64,000 bases of DNA. It comes from Henricia sp. BOLD:AAB3569 (taxonomy: Eukaryota; Echinodermata; Asteroidea; Spinulosida; Echinasteridae). Numbering within the stretch: the stretch's first letter is position 1; each line of letters opens with the position of its first letter. Below are positions 23,101 to 35,500 of this stretch, in pieces. The DNA lies in NCBI GenBank assembly GCA_037783545.1, contig JBBELK010000106.1, positions 1 through 64,000 on the forward strand, written 5' to 3'. The translations under genes and the position numbers were made by a program. The notes under the pieces were generated by a model. It was not told where the DNA came from. It worked only from the letters and a program-made list of their open reading frames with translations, and searched no databases.

Positions 23101-25185
23101 CGCACTTGTCCTAAAAAAATGACAGACTTTCGCCGGGAAATGGCAGAGAAATTTCAGAGTTTAGAAAAAAAGGGGTTGGCGCTTCCTGGATGCTCCCGCA
23201 ACCTGTGGCTGTCTGTACACACCTCTTTGGTGTACTCCTGACTCGTGCGCATGCTCAGTCCTTCGGACTGTCGTTGACACGGCCCAGTTTGGGACGGGAT
23301 TTTGGTCAAAGTGTGGTCCAAACGTCGGCAAATTTGGAGGTCGAAAAATGTTCCGACGAACTTCAAATTTTGCATGCTCCAAAGACTCTATATTGCGCAC
23401 TTGTCCTAAAAAATTGACAGACTTTCGCCGGGAAATGGCAGAGAAATTTCAGAGTTTAGAAAAAAAGGGGTTGGCGCTTCCTGGTTGCTCCCGCAACCTG
23501 TGGCTGTCTGTACACACCTCTTTGGTGTACTCCTGACTCGTGCGCATGCTCAGTCCTTCGGACTGTCGTTGACACGGCCCAGTTTGGGACGGGATTTTGG
23601 TCAAAGTGTGGTCCAAACGTCGGCAAATTTGGAGGTCGAAAAATGTTCCGACGAACTTCAAATTTTGCATGCTCCAAAGACTCTATATTGCGCACTTGTC
23701 CTAAAAAAATGACAGACTTTCGCCGGGAAATGGCAGAGAAATTTCAGAGTTTAGAAAAAAAGGGGTTGGCGCTTCCTGTATGCTCCCGCAACCTGTGGCT
23801 GTCTGTACACACCTCTTTGGTGTACTCCTGACTCGTGCGCATGCTCAGTCCTTCGGACTGTCGTTGACACGGCCCAGTTTGGGACGGGATTTTGGTCAAA
23901 GTGTGGTCCAAACGTCGGCAAATTTGGAGGTCGAAAAATGTTCCGACGAACTTCAAATTTTGCATGCTCCAAAGACTCTATATTGCGCACTTGTCCTAAA
24001 ACATTGACAGACTTTCGCCGGGAAATGGCAGAGAAATTTCAGAGTTTAGAAAAAAAAGGGGTTGGCGCTTCCTGGATGCTCTCGCAACCTGTGGCTGTCT
24101 GTACACACCTCTTTGGTGTACTCCTGACTCGTGCGCATGCTCAGTCCTTCGGACTGTCGTTGACACGGCCCAGTTTGGGACGGGATTTTGGTCAAAGTGT
24201 GGTCCAAACGTCGGCAAATTTGGAGGTCGAAAAATGTTCCGAGGAACTTCAAATTTTGCATGCTCCAAAGACTCTATATTGCGCACTTGTCCTAAAAAAT
24301 TGACAGACTTTCGCCGGGAAATGGCAGAGAAATTTCAGAGTTTAGAAAAAAAAAGGGGTTGGCGCTTCCTGGATGCTCCCGCAACCTGTGGCTGTCTTTA
24401 CACACCTCTTTGGTGTACTCCTGACTCGTGCGTATGCTCAGTCCTTCGGACTGTCGTTGACACGGCCCAGTTTGGGACGGGATTTTGGTCAAAGTGTGGT
24501 CCAAACGTCGGCAAATTTGGAGGTCGAAAAATGTTCCGACGAACTTCAAATTTTGCATGCTCCAAAGACTCTATATTGCGCACTTGTCCTAAAAAATTGA
24601 CAGACTTTCGCCGGGAAATGGCAGAGAAATTTCAGAGTTTAGAAAAAAAGGGGTTGGCGCTTCCTGGTTGCTCCCGCAACCTGTGGCTGTCTGTACACAC
24701 CTCTTTGGTGTACTCCTGACTCGTGCGCATGCTCAGTCCTTCGGACTGTCGTTGACACGGCCCAGTTTGGGACGGGATTTTGGTCAAAGTGTGGTCCAAA
24801 CGTCGGCAAATTTGGAGGTCGAAAAATGTTCCGACGAACTTCAAATTTTGCATGCTCCAAAGACTCTATATTGCGCACTTGTCCTAAAAAAATGACAGAC
24901 TTTCGCCGGGAAATGGCAGAGAAATTTCAGAGTTTAGAAAAAAGGGGTTGGCGCTTCCTGAATGCTCCCGCAACCTGTGGCTGTCTGTACACACCTCTTT
25001 GGTGTACTCCTGACTCGTGCGCATGCTCAGTCCTTCGGACTGTCGTTGACACGGCCCAGTTTGGGACGGGATTTTGGTCAAAGTGTGGTCCAAACGTCGG
25101 CAAATTTGGAGGTCGAAAAATGTTCCGACGAACTTCAAATTTTGCATGCTCCAAAGACTCTATATTGCGCACTTGTCCTAAAAAA
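20162..25185 (+). repeat. Tetramer higher-order repeat, ~1182 bp, four copies
   Basis: Copies at 20162-21344, 21345-22822, 22823-24003 and 24004-25185. Monomer a follows AAACA and has GCTCTCGC and GAGGAAC. Monomer b has TCTTTAC and GCGTATG. Monomer c has GGTTGCT. Monomer d starts ATGACAGAC. Copy 2 carries one extra monomer (22528-22822). In copy 3 the b position holds an ATGACAGAC, GGATGCT monomer, so b was replaced. Tract lengths also match phase: b is A9 in copies 2 and 4, and c is A7 in copies 2, 3 and 4. Confidence 0.92.
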
Positions 25186-28148
25186 TTGACAGACTTTCGA
25201 CGGGAAATGGCAGAGAAATTTCAGAGTTTAGAAAAAAAAGGGGTTGGCGCTTCCTGGATGCTCCCGCAACCTGTGGCTGTCTGTACACACCTCTTTGGTG
25301 TACTCCTGACTCGTGCGCATGCTCAGTCCTTCGGACTGTCGTTGACACGGCCCAGTTTGGGACGGGATTTTGGTCAAAGTGTGGTCCAAACGTCGGCAAA
25401 TTTGGAGGTCGAAAAATGTTCCGACGAACTTCAAATTTTGCATGCTCCAAAGACTCTATATTGCGCACTTGTCCTAAAAAATTGACAGACTTTCGCCGGG
25501 AAATGGCAGAGAAATTTCAGAGTTTAGAAAAAAAAAGGGGTTGGCGCTTCCTGGATGCTCCCGCAACCTGTGGCTGTCTGTACACACCTCTTTGGTGTAC
25601 TCCTGACTCGTGCGCATGCTCAGTCCGTCGGACTGTCGTTGACACGGCCCAGTTTGGGATGGGATTTTGGTCAAAGTGTGGTCTAAACGTCGGCAAATTT
25701 GGAGGTCGAACAATTTTCCGACGAACTTCAAATTTTGCATGCTCCAAAGACTCTATATTGCGCACTTGTCCTAAAAAATTGACAGACTTTTGCCGGGAAA
25801 TGGCAGAGAAATTTCAGAGTTTAGAAAAAAAAGGGGTTGGCGCTTCCTGGATGCTCCCGCAACCTGTGGCTGTCTGTACACACCTCTTTGGTGTACTCCT
25901 GACTCGTGCGCATGCTCAGTCCTTCGGACTGTCGTTGACACGGCCCAGTTTGGGACGGGATTTTGGTCAAAGTGTGGTCCAAACGTCGGCAAATTTGGAG
26001 GTCGAAAAATGTTCCGACGAACTTCAAATTTTGCATGCTCCAAAGACTCTATATTGCGCACTTGTCCTAAAAAATTGACAGACTTTCGCCGGGAAATGGC
26101 AGAGAAATTTCAGAGTTTAGAAATAAAAGGGGTTGGCGCTTCCTGGATGCTCCCGCAACCTGTGGCTGTCTGTACACACCTCTTTGGTGTACTCCTGACT
26201 CGTGCGCATGCTCAGTCCTTCGGACTGTCGTTGACACGGCCCAGTTTGGGACGGTATTTTGATCAAAGTGTGGTCCAAACGTCGGCAAATTTGGAGGTCG
26301 AAAAATGTTCCGACGAACTTCAAATTTTGCATGCTCCAAAGACTCTATATTGCGCACTTGTCCTAAAAAATTGACAGACTTTCGCCGGGAAATGGCAGAG
26401 AAATTTCAGAGTTTAGAAAAAAAAGGGGTTGGCGCTTCCTGGATGCTCCCGCAACCTGTGGCTGTCTGTACACACCTCTTTGGTGTACTCCTGACTCGTG
26501 CGCATGCTCAGTCCTTCGGACTGTCGTTGACACGGCCCAGTTTGGGACGGGATTTTGGTCAAAGTGTGGTCCAAACGTCGGCAAATTTGGAGGTCGAAAA
26601 ATGTTCCGACGAACTTCAAATTTTGCATGCTCCAAAGACTCTATATTGCGCACTTGTCCTAAAACATTGACAGACTTTCGCCGGGAAATGGCAGAGAAAT
26701 TTCAGAGTTTAGAAAAAAAGGGGTTGGCGCTTCCTGGATGCTCCCGCAACCTGTGGCTGTCTGTACACACCTCTTTGGTGTACTCCTGACTCGTGCGCAT
26801 GCTCAGTCCTTCGGACTGTCGTTGACACGGCCCAGTTTGGGACGGGATTTTGGTCAAAGTGTGGTCCAAACGTCGGCAAATTTGGAGGTCGAAAAATGTT
26901 CCGACGAACTTCAAAATTTTGCATGCTCCAAAGACTCTATATTGCGCACTTGTCCTAAAAAATTGACAGACTTTCGCCGGGAAATGGCAGAGAAATTTCA
27001 GAGTTTAGAAAAAAAAGGGGGTTGGCGCTTCCTGGATGCTCCCGCAACCTGTGGCTGTCTGTACACACCTCTTTGGTGTACTCCTGACTCGTGCGCATGC
27101 TCAGTCCTTTGGACTGTCGTTGACACGGCCCAGTTTGGGACGGGATTTTGGTCAAAGTGTGGTCCAAACGTCGGCAAATTTGGAGGTCGAAAAATGTTCC
27201 GACGAACTTCAAATTTTGCATGCTCCAAAGACTCTATATTGCGCACTTGTCCTAAAAAAATGACAGACTTTCGCCGGGAAATGGCAGAGAAATTTCAGAG
27301 TTTAGAAAAAAAAGGGGGTTGGCGCTTCCTGGATGCTCCCGCAACCTGTGGCTGTCTGTACACACCTCTTTGGTGTACTCCTGACTCGTGCGCATGCTCA
27401 GTCCTTCGGACTGTCGTTGACACGGCCCAGTTTGGGACGGGATTTTGGTCAAAGTGTGGTCCAAACGTCGGCAAATTTGGAGGTCGAAAAATGTTCCGAC
27501 GAACTTCAAATTTTGCATGCTCCAAAGACTCTATATTGCGCACTTGTCCTAAAAAATTGACAGACTTTCGCCGGGAAATGGCAGAGAAATTTCAGAGTTT
27601 AGAAAAAAAAGGGGTTGGCGCTTCCTGGATGCTCCCGCAACCTGTGGCTGTCTGTACACACCTCTTTGGTGTACTCCTGACTCGTGCGCATGCTCAGTCC
27701 TTCGGACTGTCGTTGACACGGCCCAGTTTGGGACGGGATTTTGGTCAAAGTGTGGTCCAAACGTCGGCAAATTTGGAGGTCGAAAAATGTTCCGACGAAC
27801 TTCAAATTTTGCATGCTCCAAAGACTCTATATTGCGCACTTGTCCTAAAAAATTGACAGACTTTCGCCGGGAAATGGCAGAGAAATTTCAGAGTTTAGAA
27901 AAAAAAGGGGTTGGCGCTTCCTGGATGCTCCCGCAACCTGTGGCTGTCTGTACACACCTCTTTGGTGTACTCCTGACTCGTGCGCATGCTCAGTCCTTCG
28001 GACTGTCGTTGACACGGCCCAGTTTGGGACGGGATTTTGGTCAAAGTGTGGTCCAAACGTCGGCAAATTTGGAGGTCGAAAAATGTTCCGACGAACTTCA
28101 AATTTTGCATGCTCCAAAGACTCTATATTGCGCACTTGTCCTAAAAAA
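25186..28148 (+). repeat. Mostly consensus segment
   Basis: Ten monomers, mainly consensus, with isolated relatives of other blocks: a GTC-loop copy (25482), GAAATAAAAG with GGTATTTTGATC (about 26120-26262), AAACATTGAC near 26666, CAAAATTTTGC near 26912 (one extra A), two successive G5 units near 27015 and 27312, and CAGTCCTTTGG near 27106. No gene or non-repeat sequence is present. Confidence 0.8.
25482..25778 (+). repeat. Isolated GTC-loop haplotype monomer
   Basis: Carries CAGTCCGTCGG, GGGATGGG, GTCTAAAC and ACAATTTTCC, and the next copy starts GACTTTTGCC. It lies about 12 kb from the 9523-13963 block and shares ACAATTTTCC with the 5437 copy, so it is a displaced relative of those monomers. 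Confidence 0.8.
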
Positions 28149-29911
28149 ATGACAGACTTTCGCCGGGAAATGGCAGAGAAATTTCAGAGTTTAGAAAAAA
28201 AAGGGGTTGGCGCTTCCTGGTTGCTCCCGCAACCTGTGGCTGTCTGTACATACCTCTTTGGTGTACTCCTGACTCGTGCGCATGCTCAGTCTTTCGGACT
28301 GTCGTTGACACGGCCCAGTTTGGGACGGGATTTTGGTCAAAGTGTGGTCCAAACGTCGGCAAATTTGGAGGTCGAAAAATGTTCCGACGAACGTAAAATT
28401 TTGCATGCTCCAAAGACTCTATATTGCGCACTTGTCCTAAAAAATTGACAGACTTTCGCCGGGAAATGGCAGAGAAATTTCAGAGTTTAGAAAAAAAAGG
28501 GGTTGGCGCTTCCTGGATGCTCCCGCAACCTGTGGCTGTCTGTACACACCTCTTTGGTGTACTCCTGACTCGTGCGCATGCTCAGTCCTTTGGACTGTCG
28601 TTGACACGGCCCAGTTTGGGACGGGATTTTGGTCAAAGTGTGGTCCAAACGTCGGCAAATTTGGAGGTCGAAAAATGTTCCGACGAACTTCAAATTTTGC
28701 ATGCTCCAAAGACTCTATATTGCGCACTTGTCCTAAAAAAATGACAGACTTTCGCCGGGAAATGGCAGAGAAATTTCAGAGTTTAGAAAAAAAAGGGGTT
28801 GGCGCTTCCTGGTTGCTCCCGCAACCTGTGGCTGTCTGTACACACCTCTTTGGTGTACTCCTGACTCGTGCGCATGCTCAGTCTTTCGGACTGTCGTTGA
28901 CACGGCCCAGTTTGGGACGGGATTTTGGTCAAAGTGTGGTCCAAACGTCGGCAAATTTGGAGGTCGAAAAATGTTCCGACGAACGTAAAATTTTGCATGC
29001 TCCAAAGACTCTATATTGCGCACTTGTCCTAAAAAATTGACAGACTTTCGCCGGGAAATGGCAGAGAAATTTCAGAGTTTAGAAAAAAAAGGGGTTGGCG
29101 CTTCCTGGATGCTCCCGCAACCTGTGGCTGTCTGTACACACCTCTTTGGTGTACTCCTGACTCGTGCGCATGCTCAGTCCTTTGGACTGTCGTTGACACG
29201 GCCCAGTTTGGGACGGGATTTTGTTCAAAGTGTGGTCCAAACGTCGGCAAATTTGGAGGTCGAAAAATGTTCCGACGAACTTCAAATTTTGCATGCTCCA
29301 AAGACTCTATATTGCGCACTTGTCCTAAAAAATGTACAGACTTGCGCCGGGAAATGGCAGAGAAATTTCAGAGTTTAGAAAAAAAAGGGGTTGGCGCTTC
29401 CTGGTTGCTCCCGCAACCTGTGGCTGTCTGTACACACCTCTTTGGTGTACTCCTGACTCGTGCGCATGCTCAGTCTTTCGGACTGTCGTTGACACGGCCC
29501 AGTTTGGGACGGGATTTTGGTCAAAGTGTGGTCCAAACGTCGGCAAATTTGGAGGTCGAAAAATGTTCCGACGAACGTAAAATTTTGCATGCTCCAAAGA
29601 CTCTATATTGCGCACTTGTCCTAAAAAATTGACAGACTTTCGCCGGGAAATGGCAGAGAAATTTCAGAGTTTAGAAAAAAAAGGGGTTGGCGCTTCCTGG
29701 ATGCTCCCGCAACCTGTGGCTGTCTGTACACACCTCTTTGGTGTACTCCTGACTCGTGCGCATGCTCAGTCCTTTGGACTGTCGTTGACACGGCCCAGTT
29801 TGGGACGGGATTTTGGTCAAAGTGTGGTCCAAACGTCGGCAAATTTGGAGGTCGAAAAATGTTCCGACGAACTTCAAATTTTGCATGCTCCAAAGACTCT
29901 ATATTGCGCAC
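28149..29911 (+). repeat. Dimer higher-order repeat, 592 bp, three copies
   Basis: Copies begin at 28149, 28741 and 29333. The first monomer has GGTTGCT, CAGTCTTTCGG and GAACGTAAAATT. The second has GGATGCT and CAGTCCTTTGG. The junction into the first monomer is ATGACAGAC in copies 1 and 2 but AATGTACAGACTTGCGCC in copy 3. Copy 3 is cut short by a 33-bp deletion at about 29912. Confidence 0.9.
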
Positions 29912-30188
29912 TATGGCAGAGAAATTTCAGAGTTTAGAAAAAAAAGGGGGTTGGCGCTTCCTGGATGCTCCCGCAACCTGTGGCTGTCTGTACACACCTC
30001 TTTGGTGTACTCCTGACTCGTGCGCATGCTCAGTCCTTCGGACTGTCGTTGACACGGCCCAGTTTGGGACGGGATTTTGGTCAAAGTGTGGTCCAAACGT
30101 CGGCAAATTTGGAGTTCGAAAAATGTTCCGACGAACTTCAAATTTTGCATGCTCCAAAGACTCTATATTGCGCACTTGTCCTAAAAAA
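29629..30188 (+). repeat. Two monomers fused by a 33-bp deletion
   Basis: GCGCACT runs straight into ATGGCAGAG near 29912, removing p285-p296 and p1-p21. The spacing of ATGTTCC sites is 264 bp (296 minus 33 plus one extra G in the G-run). No clear microhomology is seen at the joint. The parallel module at 31371 lacks this deletion. Confidence 0.85.
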
Positions 30189-30779
30189 TTGACAGACTTT
30201 CGCCGGGAAATGGCAGAGAAATTTCAGAGTTCAGAAAAAAAGGGGTTGGCGCTTCCTGGATGCTCCCGCAACCTGTGGCTGTCTGTACACACCTCTTTGG
30301 TGTACTCCTGACTCGTGCGCATGCTCAGTCCTTCGGACTGTCGTTGACACGGCCCAGTTTGGGACGAGATTTTGGTCAAAGTGTGGTCCAAACGTCGGCA
30401 AATTTGGAGGTCGAAAAATGTTCCGACGAACTTCAAATTTTGCATGCTCCAAAGACTCTATATTGCGCACTTGTCCTAAAAAATTTACAGACTTGCGCCG
30501 GGAAATGGCAGAGAAATTTCAGAGTTTAGAAAAAAAAGGGGTTGGCGCTTCCTGGTTGCTCCCGCAACCTGTGGCTGTCTGTACACACCTCTTTGGTGTA
30601 CTCCTGACTCGTGCGCATGCTCAGTCTTTCGGACTGTCGTTGACACGGCCCAGTTTGGGACGGGATTTTGGTCAAAGTGTGGTCCAAACGTCGGCAAATT
30701 TGGAGGTCGAAAAATGTTCCGACGAACTTCAAATTTTGTATGCTCCAAAGACTCTATATTGCGCACTTGTCCTAAAAAA
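29629..30779 (+). repeat. Four-monomer module, copy 1 (partner at 31371-32554)
   Basis: Order of markers: CAGTCCTTTGG; G5 with GGAGTTCG; GAGTTCAGAA with GGGACGAGATT; TTTACAGACTTGCGCC with GGTTGCT, CAGTCTTTCGG and TTTGTATGC. The same series recurs 1.74-1.78 kb downstream, six monomers on. Confidence 0.88.
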
Positions 30780-31370
30780 TTGACAGACTTTCGCCGGGAA
30801 ATGGCAGAGAAATTTCAGAGTTTAGAAAAAAAGGGGTTGGCGCTTCCTGGATGCTCCCGCAACCTGTGGCTGTCTGTACACACCTCTTTGGTGTACTCCT
30901 GACTCGTGCGCATGCTCAGTCTTTCGGACTGTCGTTGACACGGCCCAGTTTGGGACGGGATTTTGGTCAAAGTGTGGTCCAAACGTCGGCAAATTTGGAG
31001 GTCGAAAAATGTTCCGACGAACTTCAAATTTTGTATGCTCCAAAGACTCTATATTGCGCACTTGTCCTAAAAAATTGACAGACTTTCGCCGGGAAATGGC
31101 AGAGAAATTTCAGAGTTTAGAAAAAAAAGGGGTTGACGCTTCCTGGATGCTCCCGCAACCTGTGGCTGTCTGTACACACCTCTTTGGTGTACTCCTGACT
31201 CGTGCGCATGCTTAGTCTTTCGGACTGTCGTTGACACGGCCCAGTTTGGGACGGGATTTTGGTCAAAGTGTGGTCCAAACGTCGGCAAATTTGGAGGTCG
31301 AAAAATGTTCCGACGAACGTCAAATTTTGCATGCTCCAAAGACTCTATATTGCGCACTTGTCCTAAAAAA

Positions 31371-32554
31371 TTGACAGACTTTCGCCGGGAAATGGCAGAG
31401 AAATTTCAGAGTTTAGAAAAAAAAGGGGTTGGCGCTTCCTGGATGCTCCCGCAACCTGTGGCTGTCTGTACACACCTCTTTGGTGTACTCCTGACTCGTG
31501 CGCATGCTCAGTCCTTTGGACTGTCGTTGACACGGCCCAGTTTGGGACGGGATTTTGGTCAAAGTGTGGTCCAAACGTCGGCAAATTTGGAGGTCGAAAA
31601 ATGTTCCGACGAACTTCAAATTTTGCATGCTCCAAAGACTCTATATTGCGCACTTGTCCTAAAAAATTGACAGACTTTCGCCGGGAAATGGCAGAGAAAT
31701 TTCAGAGTTTAGAAAAAAAAGGGGGTTGGCGCTTCCTGGATGCTCCCGCAACCTGTGGCTGTCTGTACACACCTCTTTGGTGTACTCCTGACTCGTGCGC
31801 ATGCTCAGTCCTTCGGACTGTCGTTGACACGGCCCAGTTTGGGACGGGATTTTGGTCAAAGTGTGGTCCAAACGTCGGCAAATTTGGAGTTCGAAAAATG
31901 TTCCGACGAACTTCAAATTTTGCATGCTCCAAAGACTCTATATTGCGCACTTGTCCTAAAAAATTGACAGACTTTCGCCGGGAAATGGCAGAGAAATTTC
32001 AGAGTTCAGAAAAAAAGGGGTTGGCGCTTCCTGGATGCTCCCGCAACCTGTGGCTGTCTGTACACACCTCTTTGGTGTACTCCTGACTCGTGCGCATGCT
32101 CAGTCCTTCGGACTGTCGTTGACACGGCCCAGTTTGGGACGAGATTTTGGTCAAAGTGTGGTCCAAACGTCGGCAAATTTGGAGGTCGAAAAATGTTCCG
32201 ACGAACTTCAAATTTTGCATGCTCCAAAGACTCTATATTGCGCACTTGTCCTAAAAAATTTACAGACTTGCGCCGGGAAATGGCAGAGAAATTTCAGAGT
32301 TTAGAAAAAAAAGGGGTTGGCGCTTCCTGGTTGCTCCCGCAACCTGTGGCTGTCTGTACACACCTCTTTGGTGTACTCCTGACTCGTGCGCATGCTCAGT
32401 CTTTCGGACTGTCGTTGACACGGCCCAGTTTGGGACGGGATTTTGGTCAAAGTGTGGTCCAAACGTCGGCAAATTTGGAGGTCGAAAAATGTTCCGACGA
32501 ACTTCAAATTTTGTATGCTCCAAAGACTCTATATTGCGCACTTGTCCTAAAAAA
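31371..32554 (+). repeat. Four-monomer module, copy 2
   Basis: Repeats all four markers of the 29629 module in order without its 33-bp deletion. The intervening monomers at 30780 and 31075 carry CAGTCTTTCGG; the second also has GTTGACGC, GCTTAGTC and GAACGTCAAA. Confidence 0.88.
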
Positions 32555-35500
32555 TTGACAGACTTTCGCAGGGAAATGGCAGAGAAATTTCAGAGTTTAG
32601 AAAAAAAGGGGTTGGCGCTTCCTGGATGCTCCCGCAACCTGTGGCTGTCTGTACACACCTCTTTGGTGTACTCCTGACTCGTGCGCATGCTCAGTCCTTC
32701 GGACTGTCGTTGACACGGCCCAGTTTGGGACGGGATTTTGGTCAAAGTGTGGTCCAAACGTCGGCAAATTTGGAGGTCGAAAAATGTTCCGACGAACTTC
32801 AAATTTTGCATGCTCCAAAGACTCTATATTGCGCACTTGTCCTAAAAAATTGACAGACTTTCGCCGGGAAATGGCAGAGAAATTTCAGAGTTTAGAAAAA
32901 AAGGGGTTGGCGCTTCCTGGATGCTCCCGCAACCTGTGGCTGTCTGTACACACCTCTTTGGTGTACTCCTGACTCGTGCGCATGCTCAGTCCTTTGGACT
33001 GTCGTTGACACGGCCCAGTTTGGGACGGGATTTTGGTCAAAGTGTGGTCCAAACGTCGGCAAATTTGGAGGTCGAAAAATGTTCCGACGAACTTCAAATT
33101 TTGCATGCTCCAAAGACTCTATATTGCGCACTTGTCCTAAAAAATTGACAGACTTTCGCCGGGAAATGGCAGAGAAATTTCAGAGTTTAGAAAAAAAAGG
33201 GGGTTGGCGCTTCCTGGATGCTCCCGCAACCTGTGGCTGTCTGTACACACCTCTTTGGTGTACTCCTGACTCGTGCGCATGCTCAGTCCTTCGGACTGTC
33301 GTTGACACGGCCCAGTTTGGGACGGGATTTTGGTCAAAGTGTGGTCCAAACGTCGGCAAATTTGGAGGTCGAAAAATGTTCCGACGAACTTCAAATTTTG
33401 CATGCTCCAAAGACTCTATATTGCGCACTTGTCCTAAAAAATTGACAGACTTTCGCCGGGAAATGGCAGAGAAATTTCAGAGTTTAGAAAAAAAGGGGTT
33501 GGCGCTTCCTGGATGCTCCCGCAACCTGTGGCTGTCTGTACACACCTCTTTGGTGTACTCCTGACTCGTGCGCATGCTCAGTCCTTCGGACTGTCGTTGA
33601 CACGGCCCAGTTTGGGACGAGATTTTGGTCAAAGTGTGGTCCAAACGTCGGCAAATTTGGAGGCCGAAAAATGTTCCGACGAACTTCAAATTTTGCATGC
33701 TCCAAAGACTCTATATTGCGCACTTGTCCTAAAAAAATGACAGACTTGCGCCGGGAAATGGCAGAGAAATTTCAGAGTTTAGAAAAAAAAGGGGTTGGCG
33801 CTTCCTGGATGCTCCCGCAACCTGTGGCTGTCTGTACACACCTCTTTGGTGTACTCCTGACTCGTGCGCATGCTCAGTCCTTCGGACTGTCGTTGACACG
33901 GCCCAGTTTGGGACGGGATTTTGGTCAAAGTGTGGTCCAAACGTCGGCAAATTTGGAGGTCGAAAAATGTTCCGACGAACTTCAAATTTTGTATGCTCCA
34001 AAGACTCTATATTGCGCACTTGTCCTAAAAAATTGACAGACTTTCGCCGGGAAATGGCAGAGAAATTTCAGAGTTTAGAAAAAAAAGGGGTTGGCGCTTC
34101 CTGGATGCTCCCGCAACCTGTGGCTGTCTGTACACACCTCTTTGGTGTACTCCTGACTCGTGCGCATGCTCAGTCCTTCGGACTGTCGTTGACACGGCCC
34201 AGTTTGGGACGGGATTTTGGTCAAAGTGTGGTCCAAACGTCGGCAAATTTGGAGGTCGAAAAATGTTCCGACGAACTTCAAATTTTGTATGCTCCAAAGA
34301 CTCTATATTGCGCACTTGTCCTAAAAAAATGACAGACTTTCGCCGGGAAATGGCAGAGAAATTTCAGAGTTTAGAAAAAAAGGGGTTGGCGCTTCCTGGA
34401 TGCTCCCGCAACCTGTGGCTGTCTGTACACACCTCTTTGGTGTACTCCTGACTCGTGCGCATGCTCAGTCCTTCGGACTGTCGTTGACACGGCCCAGTTT
34501 GGGACGGGATTTTGGTCAAAGTGTGGTCCAAACGTCGGCAAATTTGGAGGTCGAAAAATGTTCCGACGAACTTCAAATTTTGCATGCTCCAAAGACTCTA
34601 TATTGCGCACTTGTCCTAAAAAAATGACAGACTTTCGCCGGGAAATGGCAGAGAAATTTCAGAGTTTAGAAAAAAAAGGGGTTGGCGCTTCCTGGATGCT
34701 CCCGCAACCTGTGGCTGTCTGTACACACCTCTTTGGTGTACTCCTGACTCGTGCGCATGCTCAGTCCTTCGGACTGTCGTTGACACGGCCCAGTTTGGGA
34801 CGGGATTTTGGTCAAAGTGTGGTCCAAACGTCGGCAAATTTGGAGGTCGAAAAATGTTCCGACGAACTTCAAATTTTGCATGCTCCAAAGACTCTATATT
34901 GCGCACTTGTCCTAAAAAAATGACAGACTTTCGCCGGGAAATGGCAGAGAAATTTCAGAGTTTAGAAAAAAAAGGGGTTGGCGCTTCCTGGATGCTCCCG
35001 CAACCTGTGGCTGTCTGTACACACCTCTTTGGTGTACTCCTGACTCGTGCGCATGCTCAGTCCTTCGGACTGTCGTTGACACGGCCCAGTTTGGGACGGG
35101 ATTTTGGTCAAAGTGTGGTCCAAACGTCGGCAAATTTGGAGGTCGAAAAATGTTCCGACGAACTTCAAATTTTGTATGCTCCAAAGACTCTATATTGCGC
35201 ACTTGTCCTAAAAAATTGACAGACTTTCGCCGGGAAATGGCAGAGAAATTTCAGAGTTTAGAAAAAAAAGGGGTTGGCGCTTCCTGGATGCTCCCGCAAC
35301 CTGTGGCTGTCTGTACACACCTCTTTGGTGTACTCCTGACTCGTGCGCATGCTCAGTCCTTCGGACTGTCGTTGACACGGCCCAGTTTGGGACGGGATTT
35401 TGGTCAAAGTGTGGTCCAAACGTCGGCAAATTTGGAGGTCGAAAAATGTTCCGACGAACTTCAAATTTTGCATGCTCCAAAGACTCTATATTGCGCACTT

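Noticed and set aside
26738..27856. 372-codon frame as a real gene encoding a cysteine-containing repeat protein
   Set aside because: It consists of 3.8 satellite monomers kept in frame by two 297-bp units and one extra A. Neighbouring copies break it, and I recognise no protein family.
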